A stretch of 7,640 nt of DNA from Deltaproteobacteria bacterium (GTDB lineage: Bacteria; Myxococcota; Myxococcia; Myxococcales; 40CM-4-68-19), in assembly GCA_005879505.1 (NCBI GenBank), contig VBKQ01000036.1, forward strand, positions 1-7,640, written 5' to 3'. A program made the translations under genes and the position numbers. The notes under the pieces are model-generated. The model had not been told where the DNA came from, searched no databases, and saw nothing but the letters and a program-made list of their open reading frames with translations. Shown here one piece after another: positions 5,398 to 7,640 of the stretch (positions are counted from its first letter, which is position 1; the number at the start of each line of letters is the position of its first letter).

Positions 5398-7640
5398 ATG
5401 AAGCCGGCAGCGAGATTGAATGAGTGCGGGCAGAGCGCATGGCTCGACCTGATCGGGCGCAAGCTGATCCATTCCGGGGAGCTCTTGCGCATGACGGAGG
5501 AGGACGGGGTTCGCGGCGTCACCGCCAATCCCGCCATTTTCGAGAAGGCCATCGTCGAGTCGGACGAGTACGACGACCAGCTGCGGACGCTGATCGACCA
5601 GGGGAAGTCGCCGCTCGAGATCTACGAGGCCATCGCCATCGACGACGTGCGCAGCGCCTGCGACGTGCTGCGGCCGATGTTCGACCGCTTGCAGGGGCGC
5701 GACGGGTTCGTCTCCCTGGAGGTCTCGCCGTACATCGCCCGCGACACCAAGGCGACCGTGCAGGAAGCGAAGCGGTTCTGGAGGGCGGTCGAACGCCCGA
5801 ACCTCTTCATCAAGATCCCGGCCAACCCGGAAGGCATTCCGGCGATCCGCGAGGCGACCGCCGCGGGCATCAGCGTCAACATCACGCTGATCTTCAGTGT
5901 TCACGTCTACGAGCAGGTGATCGAGGCCTACATCTCGGGGCTGGAGGAGCGCGTCGCGAAGGGGCTGCCGGTCTCGCAGATCCACAGCGTGGCGAGCTTC
6001 TTCGTCAGCCGGGTGGACACGTTGGTCGACAAGCTGCTCGAGGAGAAGGGCGCGCGGGATGTGCTCGGCAAGATCGCGGTGGCGAACGCGAAGGAGGCGT
6101 ACCAGGTCTTCCTCAAATCGATCGCTACCGGGCGCTGGAAGGCGCTGGAATCCAAAGGAGCCACGCGCCAGCGGCCCCTCTGGGCCTCCACCGGGACGAA
6201 GAACAAGGCCTACAGCGACGTGCTGTACGTCGAGCCGCTGATCGGGCGGGACACGGTGAACACGATGCCGCTCCCGACGCTCCAGGCATTCAACGATCAC
6301 GGCAAGGTCGAAGCGGACACGGTCGTCAAGGACGTGGACCAGGCCCGGGCGCAGCTCGCGCGGCTCTCGCAAGTCGGCATAAATCTAGAGGCGGTGTGCG
6401 CCGAGCTGACCGAACAGGGCCTCGACCTCTTCTCCAAGGCGCTCGACGGTCTCTTGCATGCGATCTCGGCGCGGGCGGCGGCGCAGACCTTCGCCAAGAA
6501 GGCGCAGTTGCGCGAGAGCCTGGGCCGACGCAAGGAGGACGCGGCGGCTGGGCTCGATTCCGCCCGCGAGAAGAAGATCGGCGCGCGCCTCTGGGCCCGC
6601 GATACGGCGCTCTGGGGTGCGAAGAACGTCGCCAAGACGCGGCTCGGCTGGCTCGATGCGACGAAGTTCGGCAAGGACCACGCCGCCGAGATCGCGACGT
6701 TCGCGAGGGAGGCCGCGCAGAAGTTCCGGCACTGCCTGCTCTTGGGCATGGGTGGCTCCTCGCTCGCGCCGGACGTGTTCGCGCGCATCCTCGGCAAGCG
6801 GGACGGGGGACTCGATCTGCGCGTCCTCGATTCCACGGCCCCGGACGCCGTCCGGGCGGCCACCCGCGGATTCGATCTGCGCAAGACGCTCTTCCTCGTC
6901 AGCTCGAAGAGCGGCACCACCACCGAGGTGGACGGCTTCTACCGCTACTTCCGGGGGCAGGTGAACGACGGGGCGAACTTCGCCGCCATCACCGATCCGG
7001 GAACGCCGCTGCAGAAGCGCGCCGAGCAGGACCGATTCTGGCGGACGTTCCTCAACCCGCCCGACATCGGCGGCCGCTACAGCGCCCTCAGCTACTTCGG
7101 CCTGGTCCCCGCCGCGCTGCTCGGCCTCGACGTAAACGCGCTGATCGAGCAGGCGGGCAAAGTCGCCCTCGCCTCGCACGCCCGCGTTCCCCTCCAAGAA
7201 AACCTGGCGCTGCGCATCGGAGCGATCGCGGCTGGCCTGGCGAAGAAGGGCGCCGACAAGCTCACCTTCCTCTTCAGCAAGAACCTTGCGCCGCTCGGCG
7301 GCTGGCTCGAGCAGCTCGTCGCCGAGAGCACCGGGAAGCAGGGCCGCGGCATCGTGCCGGTGGACGGAGAGCCTCCGGGAACGAAGGACGCCTACGGCAA
7401 CGACCGGCTCTTCGTCTCGCTCTCGCTGGCCAGCGAGGCGCACGACATGAGCCATCTGGCAGAGGCGGGCCACCCGCTGTTGCAGTGGAAGCTCGCGACG
7501 CCGGCGGAGATCGCAGGCGAATTCCTGCGCTGGGAGATCGCCACCGCGGCGATGGGCGCGGTGCTGGAGATCGACCCGTTCGACGAGCCCAACGTGGCCG
7601 AGAGCAAGGACAAGACGAAGTCGTTGCTCTCCGGCGGCAC
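5398..7640 (+). CDS. Bifunctional transaldolase / glucose-6-phosphate isomerase (3' truncated by window)
   Basis: A fusion of two sugar-phosphate enzymes. The N-terminal half is a transaldolase, which transfers dihydroxyacetone units: WLD with D17, VRGVTANPAIFEKAI at about 39-53, FIKIPAN with the Schiff-base lysine K139, SVNITLIFS, then WASTGTKNKAYSDVLYVE and DTVNTMPLPTL. A helical linker spans about 340-400. The C-terminal half is a phosphoglucose isomerase of the SIS fold: LLGMGGSSLAPD near 448-459, SSKSGTTTE from 502, the signature IGGRYSALSYFGLVPAAL from 557, AESTGKQGRG with E643, an SEAHD segment near 679-683, AGHPLLQWK, and DPFDEPNVAESK, where K737 is the likely catalytic lysine position. 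The isomerase interconverts glucose-6-phosphate and fructose-6-phosphate. 747 residues are visible and the frame is open at the edge; such fusions are usually about 940-950 residues. It lies 11 nt after tkt and is surely cotranscribed. One oddity: N143 sits where related enzymes commonly have Thr (KIPAT). Confidence 0.95.
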   Translation, partial: MKPAARLNECGQSAWLDLIGRKLIHSGELLRMTEEDGVRGVTANPAIFEKAIVESDEYDDQLRTLIDQGKSPLEIYEAIAIDDVRSACDVLRPMFDRLQGRDGFVSLEVSPYIARDTKATVQEAKRFWRAVERPNLFIKIPANPEGIPAIREATAAGISVNITLIFSVHVYEQVIEAYISGLEERVAKGLPVSQIHSVASFFVSRVDTLVDKLLEEKGARDVLGKIAVANAKEAYQVFLKSIATGRWKALESKGATRQRPLWASTGTKNKAYSDVLYVEPLIGRDTVNTMPLPTLQAFNDHGKVEADTVVKDVDQARAQLARLSQVGINLEAVCAELTEQGLDLFSKALDGLLHAISARAAAQTFAKKAQLRESLGRRKEDAAAGLDSAREKKIGARLWARDTALWGAKNVAKTRLGWLDATKFGKDHAAEIATFAREAAQKFRHCLLLGMGGSSLAPDVFARILGKRDGGLDLRVLDSTAPDAVRAATRGFDLRKTLFLVSSKSGTTTEVDGFYRYFRGQVNDGANFAAITDPGTPLQKRAEQDRFWRTFLNPPDIGGRYSALSYFGLVPAALLGLDVNALIEQAGKVALASHARVPLQENLALRIGAIAAGLAKKGADKLTFLFSKNLAPLGGWLEQLVAESTGKQGRGIVPVDGEPPGTKDAYGNDRLFVSLSLASEAHDMSHLAEAGHPLLQWKLATPAEIAGEFLRWEIATAAMGAVLEIDPFDEPNVAESKDKTKSLLSGG

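Larger units (their letters stand above)
2431..7640 (+). other. Probable glk-tkt-tal/pgi sugar-metabolism operon
   Basis: Three same-strand genes are separated by 7 and 11 nt, with no terminator or promoter-like gap between them. Their products act in sequence: glucokinase makes glucose-6-phosphate, the isomerase half converts it to fructose-6-phosphate, and transketolase with the transaldolase half links this to the pentose phosphates. The operon may continue past the right edge; oxidative-branch genes such as gnd or zwf would be a natural guess but are not visible. Confidence 0.75.

Noticed and set aside
3941..5440. Long - strand open frame opposite transketolase
   Set aside because: Its translation is low-complexity and rich in Arg, Val, Leu and His with no family motif, while the + strand encodes a complete transketolase. 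GC-rich coding DNA commonly leaves its antisense free of stops.
5308..7473. Long - strand open frames opposite the tal/pgi gene (5308-6372 and 6385-7473)
   Set aside because: They are antisense shadows of a clear coding gene, with no recognisable domain and no ribosome site tied to a credible start.
1..7640. Search for RNA genes, CRISPR arrays, insertion sequences, prophage or defence modules, and rho-independent terminators
   Set aside because: I saw no tRNA-like cloverleaf, spaced direct repeats, transposase motifs or GC-stem plus T-run. Apart from the short divergent spacer the window is filled by the genes listed.

Overview
The window is a GC-rich chromosomal segment with strong G/C preference at third codon positions. 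It suggests a Gram-negative bacterium, because one gene encodes a signal-peptide-bearing outer-membrane beta-barrel. GC-rich codon use, a RapA/HepA-type helicase and a fused transaldolase/phosphoglucose isomerase would fit a Myxococcota-like (former Deltaproteobacteria) or Acidobacteria-like lineage. That placement is inference from gene style; the sequence holds no taxonomic marker.

Left part (1 to about 2300): the C-terminal portion of a RapA/HepA-family SNF2 helicase enters on the + strand from the left edge and meets, tail to tail, a - strand beta-barrel gene that starts at 2295. Neither gene has a stop codon where its homology ends, near 1600-1630. Each frame runs on, in the same codon register, as the antisense of the other: the helicase frame stops only at 2397 and the barrel frame only at 862. 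The helicase also seems to lack the last few dozen residues of its family. The junction looks like a deletion or assembly join that removed both gene ends and the spacer between them.

Middle (2296-2430): a 135-bp divergent intergenic region. It has a good ribosome binding site for the barrel gene, an isolated TATAAT box and a small GC-rich inverted repeat.

Right part (2431 to the edge): three tightly packed + strand genes of central sugar metabolism, namely glucokinase (glk), transketolase (tkt) and a bifunctional transaldolase/glucose-6-phosphate isomerase (open at the right edge). Gaps are 7 and 11 nt, so they form a likely operon. Together they would feed glucose to glucose-6-phosphate, interconvert it with fructose-6-phosphate, and run the non-oxidative pentose phosphate shuffle. 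Transketolase and the fusion enzyme look intact. The glucokinase keeps its glucose-binding residues but lacks about 35 residues containing the GxGTGLG phosphate-binding loop, so as written it is probably inactive.

I see no RNA gene, insertion sequence, CRISPR array, phage gene or new defence-like system. The points worth a second look are the stopless convergent junction and the glucokinase missing its ATP-site loop, two deletion-like scars about 1.2 kb apart.
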